Below, piece by piece: positions 1 to 8,418 of a stretch of 64,000 bases of DNA. The DNA comes from Autumnicola psychrophila (GTDB taxonomy: Bacteria > Bacteroidota > Bacteroidia > Flavobacteriales > Flavobacteriaceae). How positions within the stretch are numbered: position 1 is the stretch's first letter; the number at the start of each line of letters is the position of its first letter. The DNA is taken from contig NZ_JAVRHN010000012.1 in NCBI RefSeq assembly GCF_031846645.1, positions 52,884 to 116,883 on the forward strand, written 5' to 3'. A program made the position numbers and the translations under genes. Under the pieces are notes generated by a model. It ran no database searches. It was not told where the DNA came from and saw nothing but the letters and a program-made list of their open reading frames with translations.

Positions 1-126
1 TTCAATATCAACATTGGCAAGCTCCTGTGTTCTCATTAGAGGAGCTAATTTATGATGTGCAGTCTCTCCCGGTAATTCAATTTTTTTTAATTTTGATATC
101 TTAGATTTAAAGATTTTGAAGTCCAT
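1..126 (-). CDS. Nudix hydrolase / CoA pyrophosphatase, N-terminal part (runs off the left edge)
   Basis: An unbroken 42-residue frame begins at an ATG (126-124) and reads off the window edge. It contains LPGETAHHKLAPLMR, which resembles the region before the Nudix box in flavobacterial CoA pyrophosphatases (LPGExAHxKMAP-like). Such enzymes split CoA and related nucleoside diphosphate derivatives. The Nudix box itself lies outside the window, so the function rests on this N-terminal resemblance. Its ATG overlaps the ATG of the divergent cyclophilin gene by two bases. Confidence 0.72.
   Translation of the reverse strand, partial: MDFKIFKSKISKLKKIELPGETAHHKLAPLMRTQELANVDIE
88..95 (+). promoter_or_regulatory. 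-7 promoter element (TAATTTTG) of the cyclophilin gene
   Basis: TAATTTTG matches the Bacteroidota -7 consensus TAnnTTTG and lies 29 bases before the ATG at 125. No clear TTG (-33) is seen at the expected distance. The element lies inside the coding part of the divergent Nudix gene. Confidence 0.5.
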
Positions 127-865
127 GAGATATAGCCTTTCAATAATTGCCGGTTTTCTGATTCTTTTTTTTGCAAGTTGTGAAGATAAGAATTCTTCTC
201 AGAAAAGTGCTGCCGAAACTGTAGCCGAGAAAATGGAGAATGATAGTACAGCAATAGAAGTTGCCAAAGATTATACAGAAGAAGAAAAAATAGAAGAAAA
301 GGGGTTGGGAGAAGCTTATCCCATTCCGCAGGAAGAACTTATTCCGTTTTTAACTCAATATGGGAAAGAAAATCCTGAAAACCGGGTAAGGATCGTTACC
401 AGTTTTGGCGACATTGAGGTTACGTTATTTCGGGACACACCTTTGCACCGGGCAAATTTTATAATGCTGGTCAAAAATGGCTATTTTGACAATACTTATT
501 TTCATAGGGTTGCACCTGGATTCGTGATTCAGGGAGGAAATTCTGATAACGAAGCTACTTACGAAATGAGGCAGGATGTTGGCAATTATTTGATCCCAAG
601 TGAATTTGCTGCCGGCCATAGGCACACCTATGGCGCATTTTCCGCAGCAAAATACAGTGAACAAAACGTAAGCAAAGCTTCTTCTCCTTTCGAATTTTTT
701 ATCGTGGTAGACAAAGGTGGATCACCTCACCTGAATAATGACCACACTGTTTTTGGCGAAGTTACCAGTGGAATGGACGTAGCTGAAAAAATTGCTCAGG
801 TCGAAACTGGCCAGTCAGAATGGCCTATTGACAATATTTATATGGATGTAGAAATCATTGAATAG
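125..865 (+). CDS. Cyclophilin-type peptidyl-prolyl cis-trans isomerase, lipoprotein
   Basis: A 246-residue protein that begins with a lipoprotein signal (hydrophobic core, then FASC with the lipidated Cys at about residue 19). An acidic linker follows, then a cyclophilin domain from about residue 85 to the end. Family motifs are visible: FHRVAPGFVIQGG, FSAAK and HTVFGEV. It should catalyse proline isomerisation on envelope proteins from a membrane anchor. The ATG at 125 is preferred over an in-frame TTG at 116 because it puts the basic residue directly before the hydrophobic core. It is monocistronic and faces the RDD gene tail to tail. Confidence 0.9.
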   Translation: MRYSLSIIAGFLILFFASCEDKNSSQKSAAETVAEKMENDSTAIEVAKDYTEEEKIEEKGLGEAYPIPQEELIPFLTQYGKENPENRVRIVTSFGDIEVTLFRDTPLHRANFIMLVKNGYFDNTYFHRVAPGFVIQGGNSDNEATYEMRQDVGNYLIPSEFAAGHRHTYGAFSAAKYSEQNVSKASSPFEFFIVVDKGGSPHLNNDHTVFGEVTSGMDVAEKIAQVETGQSEWPIDNIYMDVEIIE

Positions 866-895
866 CATGTGGTCTTAAGGAGTGGTTTTTACTTC

Positions 896-1609
896 TTACT
901 GTTGCGTATAGTAATTATAATCAGAAATCACCCTGTTTAAAAATTCCATCGGTCTTTCTTCATATTCTACATCCATTAATGCGGAAACCTTTAATGCAAG
1001 GGACAAGATAATATTATGATTTCCGTTTGCTCTCGCCTTCCTATAAATTTCTTTAATCTCCTGAATATCCGCATCACTTAAGACCGTTACCTGTGAATAT
1101 TTAGGAGTGTAATCTCCGGGCAAATCAACGGCAAGGGTGTTTTCTATTCCCATACGTTGTTTTTCAGATATTACCGTGGTCTTTGCCGCAAGATCACCAA
1201 GTCGCTGACCTTTACCATTTATCAAAATCATGACTACTGCCACAGCCCCGCTACTTAAAGTAATATCAATAAATCTAAGCAGCCACCTTATGAGATAATT
1301 GGAAAAAGCAGGGCGGGAACCATCTTCTTTGACCACTCTTAAGTGCATGGTTGCTTTCCCGGGAGTTTGCCCGTTCCAGAATGTTTCCCAAAGAAGGTAG
1401 TATAGAAGAACAGGTAAGCCCAACACCAGATAATACATCCAGGTACCTCCACTGTCAAGATCTGTTCCCGAAATTATAAGCCCGGTTATGATGGTGTAGA
1501 GGATGAGTATAAAAGTATCTACAATATAAGCAACTATGCGTTCTCCAATCCCGGCCACATTCTGTTTAATACTAATATTTTGAGCCGTTTCTATTTGAAA
1601 ATTATCCAT
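896..1609 (-). CDS. RDD family membrane protein
   Basis: A 237-residue protein. The N-terminal 150 residues form an RDD domain with the Arg in GIGERIVAYIVD, several membrane segments and the late motif GQRLGDLAAKT. The C-terminal about 85 residues are soluble and probably helical. RDD proteins are poorly characterised; some act in ion transport. It is divergent from the SpoIIM/MoxR operon, separated by only about 34 bases, an arrangement common in Flavobacteriia that suggests a shared role with that operon. Confidence 0.85.
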   Translation of the reverse strand: MDNFQIETAQNISIKQNVAGIGERIVAYIVDTFILILYTIITGLIISGTDLDSGGTWMYYLVLGLPVLLYYLLWETFWNGQTPGKATMHLRVVKEDGSRPAFSNYLIRWLLRFIDITLSSGAVAVVMILINGKGQRLGDLAAKTTVISEKQRMGIENTLAVDLPGDYTPKYSQVTVLSDADIQEIKEIYRKARANGNHNIILSLALKVSALMDVEYEERPMEFLNRVISDYNYYTQQ

Positions 1610-1643
1610 TTAATCTGTTACTTTGAGTTCTAATTGGGAAACT

Positions 1644-2627
1644 ATGCGCGAGGCCGCTTTTGTGAAGCAAAATAAGGATAAATGGTTGAAGTTTGAAAGC
1701 CTCCTTAAAAATAAAAACAGCATCCCCCCGGAGGAATTATCTGGAATTTATGTAGAGGTTAGTGATGACTTAAGTTATGCACAAACTTTCTATCCCAACA
1801 GCAATACCACTACCTACCTCAATGGACTTGCATCTACAGCTCATCAAAAAGTTTACAGAAATAAAAAAGAATCACGAAACCGGTTCGTAAGCTTTTTTAC
1901 TGAAGAATTTCCGCTATTCTTTTACCAATACCAAAGGCAATTACTGCTGAGCTTTTTAATATTTGCTTTATTCTCTGTTGTAGGTGCATTTTCTGCAGCT
2001 AGCGACGGCTCCTTCATTCGAGGCATTCTTGGCGATTCTTATGTTAATATGACCCTGGAAAACATCGCTAATAATGATCCAATGGCGGTCTACAAAAATG
2101 CTTCAGAAGTTGATATGTTCCTGGGAATCACCATTAATAATATTAAGGTAAGCCTTTTTGCTTTTACTCTGGGGATTCTTGCCGGTTTGGGCACAGCTTT
2201 TATTTTAATGCAAAATGCCGTGATGCTCGGTTCTTTTCAGTATTTTTTTTATGAACAGGGCCTGCTATGGGAATCAGCCAGGACAATCTGGATTCATGGT
2301 ACCATAGAAATTTCGGTGATTATAGTTGCGGGATGTGCTGGTCTGGTGGTAGGAAAAAGCATTTTGTTCCCTGGAACTTATTCCAGGCTCAGGTCGTTTA
2401 TTTCCGGCGTAAAAGATGGATTAAAAATTGTCATTAGCACAATTCCTTTCTTTATAATTGCAGGTTTTCTGGAAGGATTTGTTACCAGGATCACCCAGAT
2501 GCCAGACTGGCTGGCAATTACAATTATTTCACTTTCTTTGGCTCTTATCCTTTTTTATTACGTCTTTTATCCAATTTATCTACATAATCAAAAATCAAAA
2601 AATGAATCCGGACTACATCAGGTTTAA
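1644..2627 (+). CDS. Stage II sporulation protein M (SpoIIM/DUF95) family membrane protein
   Basis: A 327-residue multi-pass membrane protein beginning MREAAFVKQNKDKW, the usual opening of the Bacteroidota SpoIIM-like family. I therefore take the ATG at 1644 instead of the in-frame TTG at 1623. About five membrane segments lie between residues 95 and 320, including the family pattern GITINNIKVSLFAF and the WIHGTIEISVII stretch. The organism does not sporulate, so the name is only historical. It is the first gene of a translationally coupled operon that ends with MoxR and DUF58 genes. Confidence 0.87.
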   Translation: MREAAFVKQNKDKWLKFESLLKNKNSIPPEELSGIYVEVSDDLSYAQTFYPNSNTTTYLNGLASTAHQKVYRNKKESRNRFVSFFTEEFPLFFYQYQRQLLLSFLIFALFSVVGAFSAASDGSFIRGILGDSYVNMTLENIANNDPMAVYKNASEVDMFLGITINNIKVSLFAFTLGILAGLGTAFILMQNAVMLGSFQYFFYEQGLLWESARTIWIHGTIEISVIIVAGCAGLVVGKSILFPGTYSRLRSFISGVKDGLKIVISTIPFFIIAGFLEGFVTRITQMPDWLAITIISLSLALILFYYVFYPIYLHNQKSKNESGLHQV

Positions 2628-3459
2628 AAAACAAAGGGAACTTGGGGAGATCCTTAGCATCCTTTTTAAATTCCTTCGGGAAAACTACAAGCTTCTTTTT
2701 AATGTCTTCGCTAAATTTGTTTCCCCGGCATTTGTGCTTCTTATAGCAGCAGTAAGCTATTATACGTATTCCACAATAGGAAGCCCCGTTTTTGCCACAG
2801 GAGTCTTTAGCGGTGGCGAATTTATACTGTCGTTTATTCTTATGTTAATCGCTGTTCTTATATATATGGCTGCTTTAAACGGAGCAATATTTCATGTTAT
2901 CAGTTCTTACATTAACAATAATGGAGATGTACAGGTTTCAGAAGTAGGGAAAGGATTAAAAGAAGATTTTGGGAAATTGCTTGGAATAACACTTATTTCC
3001 TGGGTTCTAATAGTGGCGGGAACTCTCCTGTTCATAATTCCCGGCGTTTATCTAACAGTTCCATTAACAATGAGTGCCGCTATTCTTGTTTTTAGAAGAG
3101 GTAACATCATGGACAGCATCTCAGATTCTTTTCAATTAGTTAAAGATAACTGGTGGATGACCTTTTTCAGCCTTTTTGTTATTGGAATGCTAATATATTT
3201 AATAAGCTTTATCTTCCAAATCCCATTATTAATCTACACCATCATAAAAACTTTTACGGTGATGCAGGAAGGTTCGGCGGCAGACCTTTCGGGAATGTTT
3301 GATTGGGTTTACATCACCCTTTCCATAATTGCTTCGCTTATTCAATACATGTTGTACGCAATTATGCCCCTGGGAATTTCCCTTATATATTTTCATCTGA
3401 ATGAAAAACAAAACTTCACGGGAACATTTGAATCCATAGAAAACCTAGGAAGAAGATAA
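2602..3459 (+). CDS. Multi-pass membrane protein of the SpoIIM-MoxR operon
   Basis: A 285-residue protein starting MNPDYIRFKKQRELGEIL. The frame is open further upstream, but the ATG at 2602 fits best: it gives a 26-base overlap with the preceding gene and a soluble N-terminus before the first helix. About six hydrophobic segments follow, with an amphipathic stretch around SDSFQLVKDNWW. The layout resembles the glycerophosphodiester phosphodiesterase membrane-domain family found at this place in other Bacteroidota, but there is no catalytic domain. The specific role is unknown. Confidence 0.8.
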   Translation: MNPDYIRFKKQRELGEILSILFKFLRENYKLLFNVFAKFVSPAFVLLIAAVSYYTYSTIGSPVFATGVFSGGEFILSFILMLIAVLIYMAALNGAIFHVISSYINNNGDVQVSEVGKGLKEDFGKLLGITLISWVLIVAGTLLFIIPGVYLTVPLTMSAAILVFRRGNIMDSISDSFQLVKDNWWMTFFSLFVIGMLIYLISFIFQIPLLIYTIIKTFTVMQEGSAADLSGMFDWVYITLSIIASLIQYMLYAIMPLGISLIYFHLNEKQNFTGTFESIENLGRR

Positions 3460-4223
3460 TGATCAGATTTATTTTAGCAATTTCACTCTGCTTCTTATGC
3501 TTCGGAAATGTTTTTCCACAAGCTGAAGGAACCACAGATTCTATTGCTGAAATAAAATATGATCGCAATGAAGACCTGAAACCGGCTACCTTTAATAAAT
3601 CTGAGATTGAAGCCTATAAAAGCCTGGAAGAATTTGATTATCTGGATCTTGTAGAGAACGATTCGTGGTGGACGCGTTTTAAGCGGTTTATTAATTTGAA
3701 ATACGAGCAGTTTACAGCTTGGTTGTTTGGGGATTATACACCCGGAGGCTTTCTTCAATTTATCATAATGATTTTCCCTTACGTTATCCTGGCAATTGTG
3801 CTCGGCTTCGTTTTCTGGCTCATTACACGGCTGGATCCAGGAAGTTCGCTACTTAGTACTCCGGTAGAACCTGAGGTTTTTCTAAGTGAAGAGGAAGAAA
3901 TCATCCAGTCTAAGGATATAAATCGATTAATTGAAGAAGCCATTGCCAACAAACAATACCGGCTTGCCGTACGTTATTACTACCTTTTAAACCTAAAGCG
4001 ATTGGATGAGAACGGAATTATATCTTATCAGTTCCAGAAAACAAACCAGGATTATTCTGCTGAAATCCAGAAGGAAACTATAAAACATCAATTTCGGAAG
4101 ATTACCAGGCTTTATGATTTTATCTGGTATGGTGATTTTAAAGTTTCAGAAACAGATTTTCGCTTAGCTGAAAGAGGTTTTATTCAAATGAATTCAATAT
4201 TAGAAAATTCATCAAATGAATAA
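3459..4223 (+). CDS. DUF4129 domain-containing membrane protein
   Basis: A 254-residue protein with an N-terminal signal peptide, a periplasmic section, one membrane helix near residues 95-120, and a C-terminal cytoplasmic DUF4129 region with the family-like stretch AVRYYYLLNLKRL. The start codon overlaps the previous stop (TAATG) and the gene overlaps the next by eight bases, so translation is probably coupled. DUF4129 proteins usually accompany MoxR/DUF58 genes, but their biochemical role is not known. Confidence 0.85.
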   Translation: MIRFILAISLCFLCFGNVFPQAEGTTDSIAEIKYDRNEDLKPATFNKSEIEAYKSLEEFDYLDLVENDSWWTRFKRFINLKYEQFTAWLFGDYTPGGFLQFIIMIFPYVILAIVLGFVFWLITRLDPGSSLLSTPVEPEVFLSEEEEIIQSKDINRLIEEAIANKQYRLAVRYYYLLNLKRLDENGIISYQFQKTNQDYSAEIQKETIKHQFRKITRLYDFIWYGDFKVSETDFRLAERGFIQMNSILENSSNE

Positions 4224-5445
4224 GACATTTAAATTGACATTTGCTCTTTTCCTATTGCTGGTTCTCGCCCTTACCTGGCTGGAAGCTACAGAGCCGGAAC
4301 CGGTGAACTGGTCTCCCAGCTACGTAGCCAAAGATAAGATTCCGCTGGGAAGCTTTGTTTTTTTCGAGAGCTGGAAAAAGAGTATTTCTTCAGAAATTGA
4401 AGAAATAAAAATTCCACCTTACGAGTTTTTTATGCAGGACAGCCTTCCGCAAGGCACCTATTTTTTCCTGAACCATTACATTGCCTTTGATGATGATGAA
4501 CTTAACAATCTTCTGGAATGGGTAGAAAAAGGTAATTCCGCGTTTATTTCGGCAGATTATCTTAGTATGAATCTTCTGGACACGCTGGACCTGGAAATAA
4601 ATGAATTTATAAGTAACAAAGATTTTACTTCCCGGCCAAAGTTTAATTTGGTGAACCCGGAGCTTAAGAGTGCAGAATCTTATAAACTTGATCATGATAT
4701 TGAAGCTATCTTCTTCAGTAAAATAGACACTGCGCGGCACACTGTTCTTGGCGTGGCAAATCTCGAAGAAGAAGTTACTTCTAAAGAACAAAAAATAAAT
4801 TTTATAAAAGCTCCCTTCGGAAATGGCCAATTTCTGCTGCATACCAGTCCTCAGGCCTTCAGCAATTACTTTTTACTTTCTGAAAACAACCACGAGTATG
4901 CAGAAAAAGTTCTGTCATATATAGACGATAATGGGCAAATTTTATGGGACGGTTACTATAAATCCGGCAAGACGTTTTACTCATCACCGCTTTACATTCT
5001 TCTTAACCGAAGAAGTTTAAAATGGGCTTATTATTTTGTGATTATTGCGGGTGTCCTTTTTATAATCTTTGAAGGCAAAAGAAAACAACGTCCAATTCCT
5101 GTAGTGAATCCGCAAAAAAATCAAACGTACGAATACACTCAGACCATTGCAGATTTGTACCTTGAACAGAAGCAGTATAAAGAACTTGCCACAAAAAAAA
5201 ATGAATTGTTCCTTGAGTATATCAGGCTTCATTATCGTATTCCTACACAGGAAATAAATGAACAATTTTACCTGGATTTATCTTCACGGGCAGGAAAAAC
5301 GACTGAAGAAGCGAAGGAGTTATTTAATAGAATCAATCAAATTAAAAGCAGGGCGCAGATTTCTAAAGAAGAATTTTTAGTATCAAGCCGGGCAATTAAT
5401 GAGTTTAAAGACATAAAAGATGGAAAGCGAAGAAATACAACCTAA
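4216..5445 (+). CDS. DUF4350 domain-containing protein
   Basis: A 409-residue protein. One N-terminal helix is followed by a periplasmic domain resembling the GATase-like DUF4350 fold (residues about 40-250). A second helix (AYYFVIIAGVLFIIFEG) leads to a cytoplasmic tail that resembles the tail of the DUF4129 protein. Two-helix topology with a large external domain suits a sensor or scaffold for the MoxR-DUF58 machinery. The start overlaps the previous gene by eight bases and the end overlaps moxR by 26. Confidence 0.83.
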   Translation: MNKTFKLTFALFLLLVLALTWLEATEPEPVNWSPSYVAKDKIPLGSFVFFESWKKSISSEIEEIKIPPYEFFMQDSLPQGTYFFLNHYIAFDDDELNNLLEWVEKGNSAFISADYLSMNLLDTLDLEINEFISNKDFTSRPKFNLVNPELKSAESYKLDHDIEAIFFSKIDTARHTVLGVANLEEEVTSKEQKINFIKAPFGNGQFLLHTSPQAFSNYFLLSENNHEYAEKVLSYIDDNGQILWDGYYKSGKTFYSSPLYILLNRRSLKWAYYFVIIAGVLFIIFEGKRKQRPIPVVNPQKNQTYEYTQTIADLYLEQKQYKELATKKNELFLEYIRLHYRIPTQEINEQFYLDLSSRAGKTTEEAKELFNRINQIKSRAQISKEEFLVSSRAINEFKDIKDGKRRNTT

Positions 5446-6436
5446 TGAAGGTGAACAAAGAGAAGAGCTGAATTTTAATAATCGGGTTCCTCTGGAGGAT
5501 CTAAAAGATTCTGTTGAAAAGCTGAAAGAGCAGCTGGCAAAAGTAATTGTTGGCCAGGACGAATTTGTAGAGCTTCTTATCGTGGGTCTCCTTGCCAATG
5601 GCCATGTGCTTATAGAAGGAGTTCCCGGAGTGGCAAAAACAGTTACGGCCAAGCTTTTTGCAAAAAGCCTGGAAACCGGATTTAGCCGAATTCAATTTAC
5701 TCCAGATCTTATGCCCAGTGACGTATTGGGAACTTCTGTGCTCAACATGAAATCTTCGGAGTTTGAATTTAAGCCGGGCCCAATTTTCTCTAATGTTGTT
5801 CTTATTGATGAAATTAACCGTGCTCCCGCAAAAACTCAGGCTGCACTTTTTGAAGTCATGGAAGAACGGCAAATCACGATAGACGGTAAACAATACAACA
5901 TGGAAGCTCCTTTTATGGTTCTTGCCACACAAAATCCTATCGAGCAGGAAGGAACTTATGCCCTTCCCGAAGCGCAACTGGACAGGTTTTTATTTAAAAT
6001 TGATGTGGGATATCCTTCTACAGAAGATGAAGTTAAAATTCTTCAATCCCACCACGAGCGTAAAGGCAAACTTCCTGAAGCTAGCATAGAAGCTGTGCTT
6101 CATCCTGATAAATTGCTTACACTTAAGGAGCAAATTCATGAGATTTTGGTTGAAGAAAAGTTACTGAATTACATAGCCCAGCTCGTCGGGAAAACACGCC
6201 AACATCCTCATCTATACCTCGGCGCTTCTCCCAGGGCTTCTATTGCGGTGATGAATGCCTCCAAAGCTTTTGCCGCTATTAACGGGAGGGATTTTGTTAT
6301 TCCTGAAGATATTAAACGCGCCCTGAATCCTGTTTTAGGACATAGAATTATTCTTTCTCCAGACCGAGAGATGGAAGGAATGACGACAAAAAATGTCCTG
6401 GAAATGATTACACAATCTGTTGAAATACCACGATAG
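5420..6436 (+). CDS. MoxR family AAA+ ATPase
   Basis: A 338-residue AAA+ protein with Walker A GVPGVAKT (residues 67-74), Walker B LIDEIN (128-133) and the MoxR-typical segment ATQNPIEQEGTYALPEAQ just after. A C-terminal lid domain contains LGASPRASIAVM. MoxR ATPases act as chaperones that remodel or load metal centres in partner proteins carrying von Willebrand A domains. The next gene encodes a DUF58 protein of that kind, abutting without a gap, so the two probably work as a pair. Confidence 0.95.
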   Translation: MESEEIQPNEGEQREELNFNNRVPLEDLKDSVEKLKEQLAKVIVGQDEFVELLIVGLLANGHVLIEGVPGVAKTVTAKLFAKSLETGFSRIQFTPDLMPSDVLGTSVLNMKSSEFEFKPGPIFSNVVLIDEINRAPAKTQAALFEVMEERQITIDGKQYNMEAPFMVLATQNPIEQEGTYALPEAQLDRFLFKIDVGYPSTEDEVKILQSHHERKGKLPEASIEAVLHPDKLLTLKEQIHEILVEEKLLNYIAQLVGKTRQHPHLYLGASPRASIAVMNASKAFAAINGRDFVIPEDIKRALNPVLGHRIILSPDREMEGMTTKNVLEMITQSVEIPR

Positions 6437-7768
6437 GTGATAAAATTCTTCAAATCTTTATATTTTACGCAACGGGTTTTTGTGGCGCTTTTCGCGATCG
6501 CCATAATCTTCCTGTTTTCGTACTGGTTTGAATTTCTTTACACTTTTGCCTGGATATTTGTAGTCCTGCTTTCCATTTTTGTACTACTGGATATGGTAAC
6601 TCTTTTTAAAAACACAGGACTTACCGCTTCCCGAATTCTTCCCGAGAAATTCTCCAATTCCGATGATAACCCTGTGAGATTGGAAATCCGGAACGAATAC
6701 AATTTCCAGATTAAGTGCGAAGTAATAGACGAACTGCCCGTACAATTTCAGAAAAGGGATTTCCTGAAAATTTTTACTATTTCTGCCAAAGGAAAGCACT
6801 CTTTTGAGTACCTGGTGCGGCCCGTGCATCGTGGAGAATATATCTTCGGAAAATTAAATGTTTATGCCACTACAAAATTGAAGTTGGCTAAAAAGCGACA
6901 GGTGTTTGATGCAGACCAAATGGTAAAGGTTTACCCTTCTTTTATTCAGATGAAAAAACTGGATTTCCTGGCTATTGATAATAAAATTTCCCAGCCGGGC
7001 CTCAAGAAAATCCGAAGGATTGGCCATACGATGGAGTTTGAACAAATCAAGGAATATGTAACCGGGGACGATGTGCGCACGATCAACTGGAAAGCCACAG
7101 CAAAGCATGGAAATTTAATGGTGAACCAGTTTCAGGATCAGAAGGCCCAGCCGGTTTATTCGGTTATTGATGCCGGTCGGGTCATGAAAATGCCGTTTAA
7201 CGGACTGAGTTTACTGGATTATGCGATTAACAGCGCTTTGGCATTTTCTAACGTTGCACTTAAGAAAAAGGATAAAGTCGGTTTCCTGAGCTTTTCCAAT
7301 GAACTGGAAGCCCTGCTTGGTGCCAGTTCAAAACCCACCCAACTCAACCGAATCCTGGAAACACTCTATAACGTAAAAACCGGCTTTCGTGATTCCGATT
7401 ACAGCCTGCTTTATTCCCGCGTTAAAAGGCATATCAATCAGCGTAGCCTGTTGATGCTCTACACCAATTTTGAACATCCTTCCGGACTTAAACGTCAGCT
7501 TCCGTATTTAAAAGCGCTGGCAAGAAAACACGTTTTGGTGGTGATCTTTTTTGAAAATACCGAAGTGCAAAAACTAATAGAAACAAACGCCGATTCTGTC
7601 GCCTCCAGTGCACATCAAACCATAGCAGAGCAATTCTCCTATGACAAAATTAAAATGGCTAAGGAATTACAGCGCAATGGAATCCAGACCATTCTCACCA
7701 AACCGGAAGATCTCAGCATCAACACTATCAATAAATATCTTGAAATTAAAGCCAGAGGGATTTTATAG
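6437..7768 (+). CDS. DUF58 domain-containing protein, probable MoxR partner
   Basis: A 443-residue protein with two N-terminal membrane helices (residues about 12-55). A beta-rich middle follows, then the DUF58 core with GDDVRTINWKATAKHGNLMV and a von Willebrand A-like fold starting at YSVIDAGR. It uses a GTG start directly after the moxR stop codon, with no other suitable start nearby. It closes the six-gene operon that starts at 1644. DUF58 proteins pair with MoxR ATPases; the substrate is not known. Confidence 0.92.
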   Translation: MIKFFKSLYFTQRVFVALFAIAIIFLFSYWFEFLYTFAWIFVVLLSIFVLLDMVTLFKNTGLTASRILPEKFSNSDDNPVRLEIRNEYNFQIKCEVIDELPVQFQKRDFLKIFTISAKGKHSFEYLVRPVHRGEYIFGKLNVYATTKLKLAKKRQVFDADQMVKVYPSFIQMKKLDFLAIDNKISQPGLKKIRRIGHTMEFEQIKEYVTGDDVRTINWKATAKHGNLMVNQFQDQKAQPVYSVIDAGRVMKMPFNGLSLLDYAINSALAFSNVALKKKDKVGFLSFSNELEALLGASSKPTQLNRILETLYNVKTGFRDSDYSLLYSRVKRHINQRSLLMLYTNFEHPSGLKRQLPYLKALARKHVLVVIFFENTEVQKLIETNADSVASSAHQTIAEQFSYDKIKMAKELQRNGIQTILTKPEDLSINTINKYLEIKARGIL

Positions 7769-7816
7769 TAATTACAATTCAGGATCATCATCCTACAGTT
7801 CAGCAAAATTTTTTAG

Positions 7817-7844
7817 TTGTTCAATACCCTTCAGAATATATTTG
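7817..7844 (+). promoter_or_regulatory. Promoter of the DUF2141 gene (TTG, 17 bp, TATATTTG)
   Basis: A TTG at 7817-7819 and TATATTTG at 7837-7844 are 17 bp apart, a complete match to the Bacteroidota housekeeping promoter. The predicted transcription start is near 7850, giving a leader of about 20 bases before the ATG at 7873. Confidence 0.72.
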
Positions 7845-7872
7845 AAGTATAAATTTTTTAAAACCAACAACT

Positions 7873-8295
7873 ATGAAAATTTTAGCAGTATTAGCAAGCA
7901 TCTTGTTCTTCAATTTCGCAACCGCTCAGGAAAACAAGGAAGAAAAGGCTAGAATCACAGTAACTATTAACAATGCCACAAGTGATGAAGGAGAAGTTCT
8001 CTTCGGATTATATACTGAAGATACTTTTATGAATACCGAGCCGGAATTTAGAGCTTTAAGTGAAGTGAAGAATGGTGTGGCCAAAGCTACCTTTAAGGAT
8101 ATCCCGCAAGGAACATATGCCATCATCGCCCTCCATGATAAAAATGGTAACAAAAGAATGGACTTTGACAGCAACGGAATGCCAATGGAGAATTATGGAA
8201 CTTCGGGAAATGGAATATCATACGGGCCACCTAATTGGGAGGATTCTCAATTTAAATTCGATACAGAATCCCGCGAAATTGAAATAAGATTTTAA
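7873..8295 (+). CDS. DUF2141 domain-containing secreted protein
   Basis: A 140-residue protein with a Sec signal peptide (cleavage expected after FATAQ). The rest is a single beta-sandwich-like DUF2141 domain with EGEVLFGLY, the IPQGTYAIIALHDKNGN segment and a C-terminal GPPNWEDSQF. It is expected in the periplasm or outside the cell; its function is unknown. It is monocistronic with its own strong promoter. Confidence 0.9.
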   Translation: MKILAVLASILFFNFATAQENKEEKARITVTINNATSDEGEVLFGLYTEDTFMNTEPEFRALSEVKNGVAKATFKDIPQGTYAIIALHDKNGNKRMDFDSNGMPMENYGTSGNGISYGPPNWEDSQFKFDTESREIEIRF

Positions 8296-8364
8296 TTATC
8301 CAATTAAGAAGTACCAGTAAAGGATAGTATAAGCAACAGCTTAAATAAAGAGCCCTGCGATTAA

Positions 8365-8397
8365 TTGATAATACTATAGAAAAAACCAATACCTTTG
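8365..8397 (+). promoter_or_regulatory. Promoter of oxyR (TTG, 22 bp, TACCTTTG)
   Basis: TTG at 8365-8367 and TACCTTTG at 8390-8397 with a 22-bp spacer fit the Bacteroidota consensus. The predicted start is near 8403, about 16 bases before the oxyR ATG at 8419. Confidence 0.68.
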
Positions 8398-8418
8398 TAG
8401 CATAATAAATTGCTATTT

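Noticed and set aside
5501..5977. A 158-codon minus-strand frame within moxR
   Set aside because: Antisense shadow of the well-supported MoxR gene.
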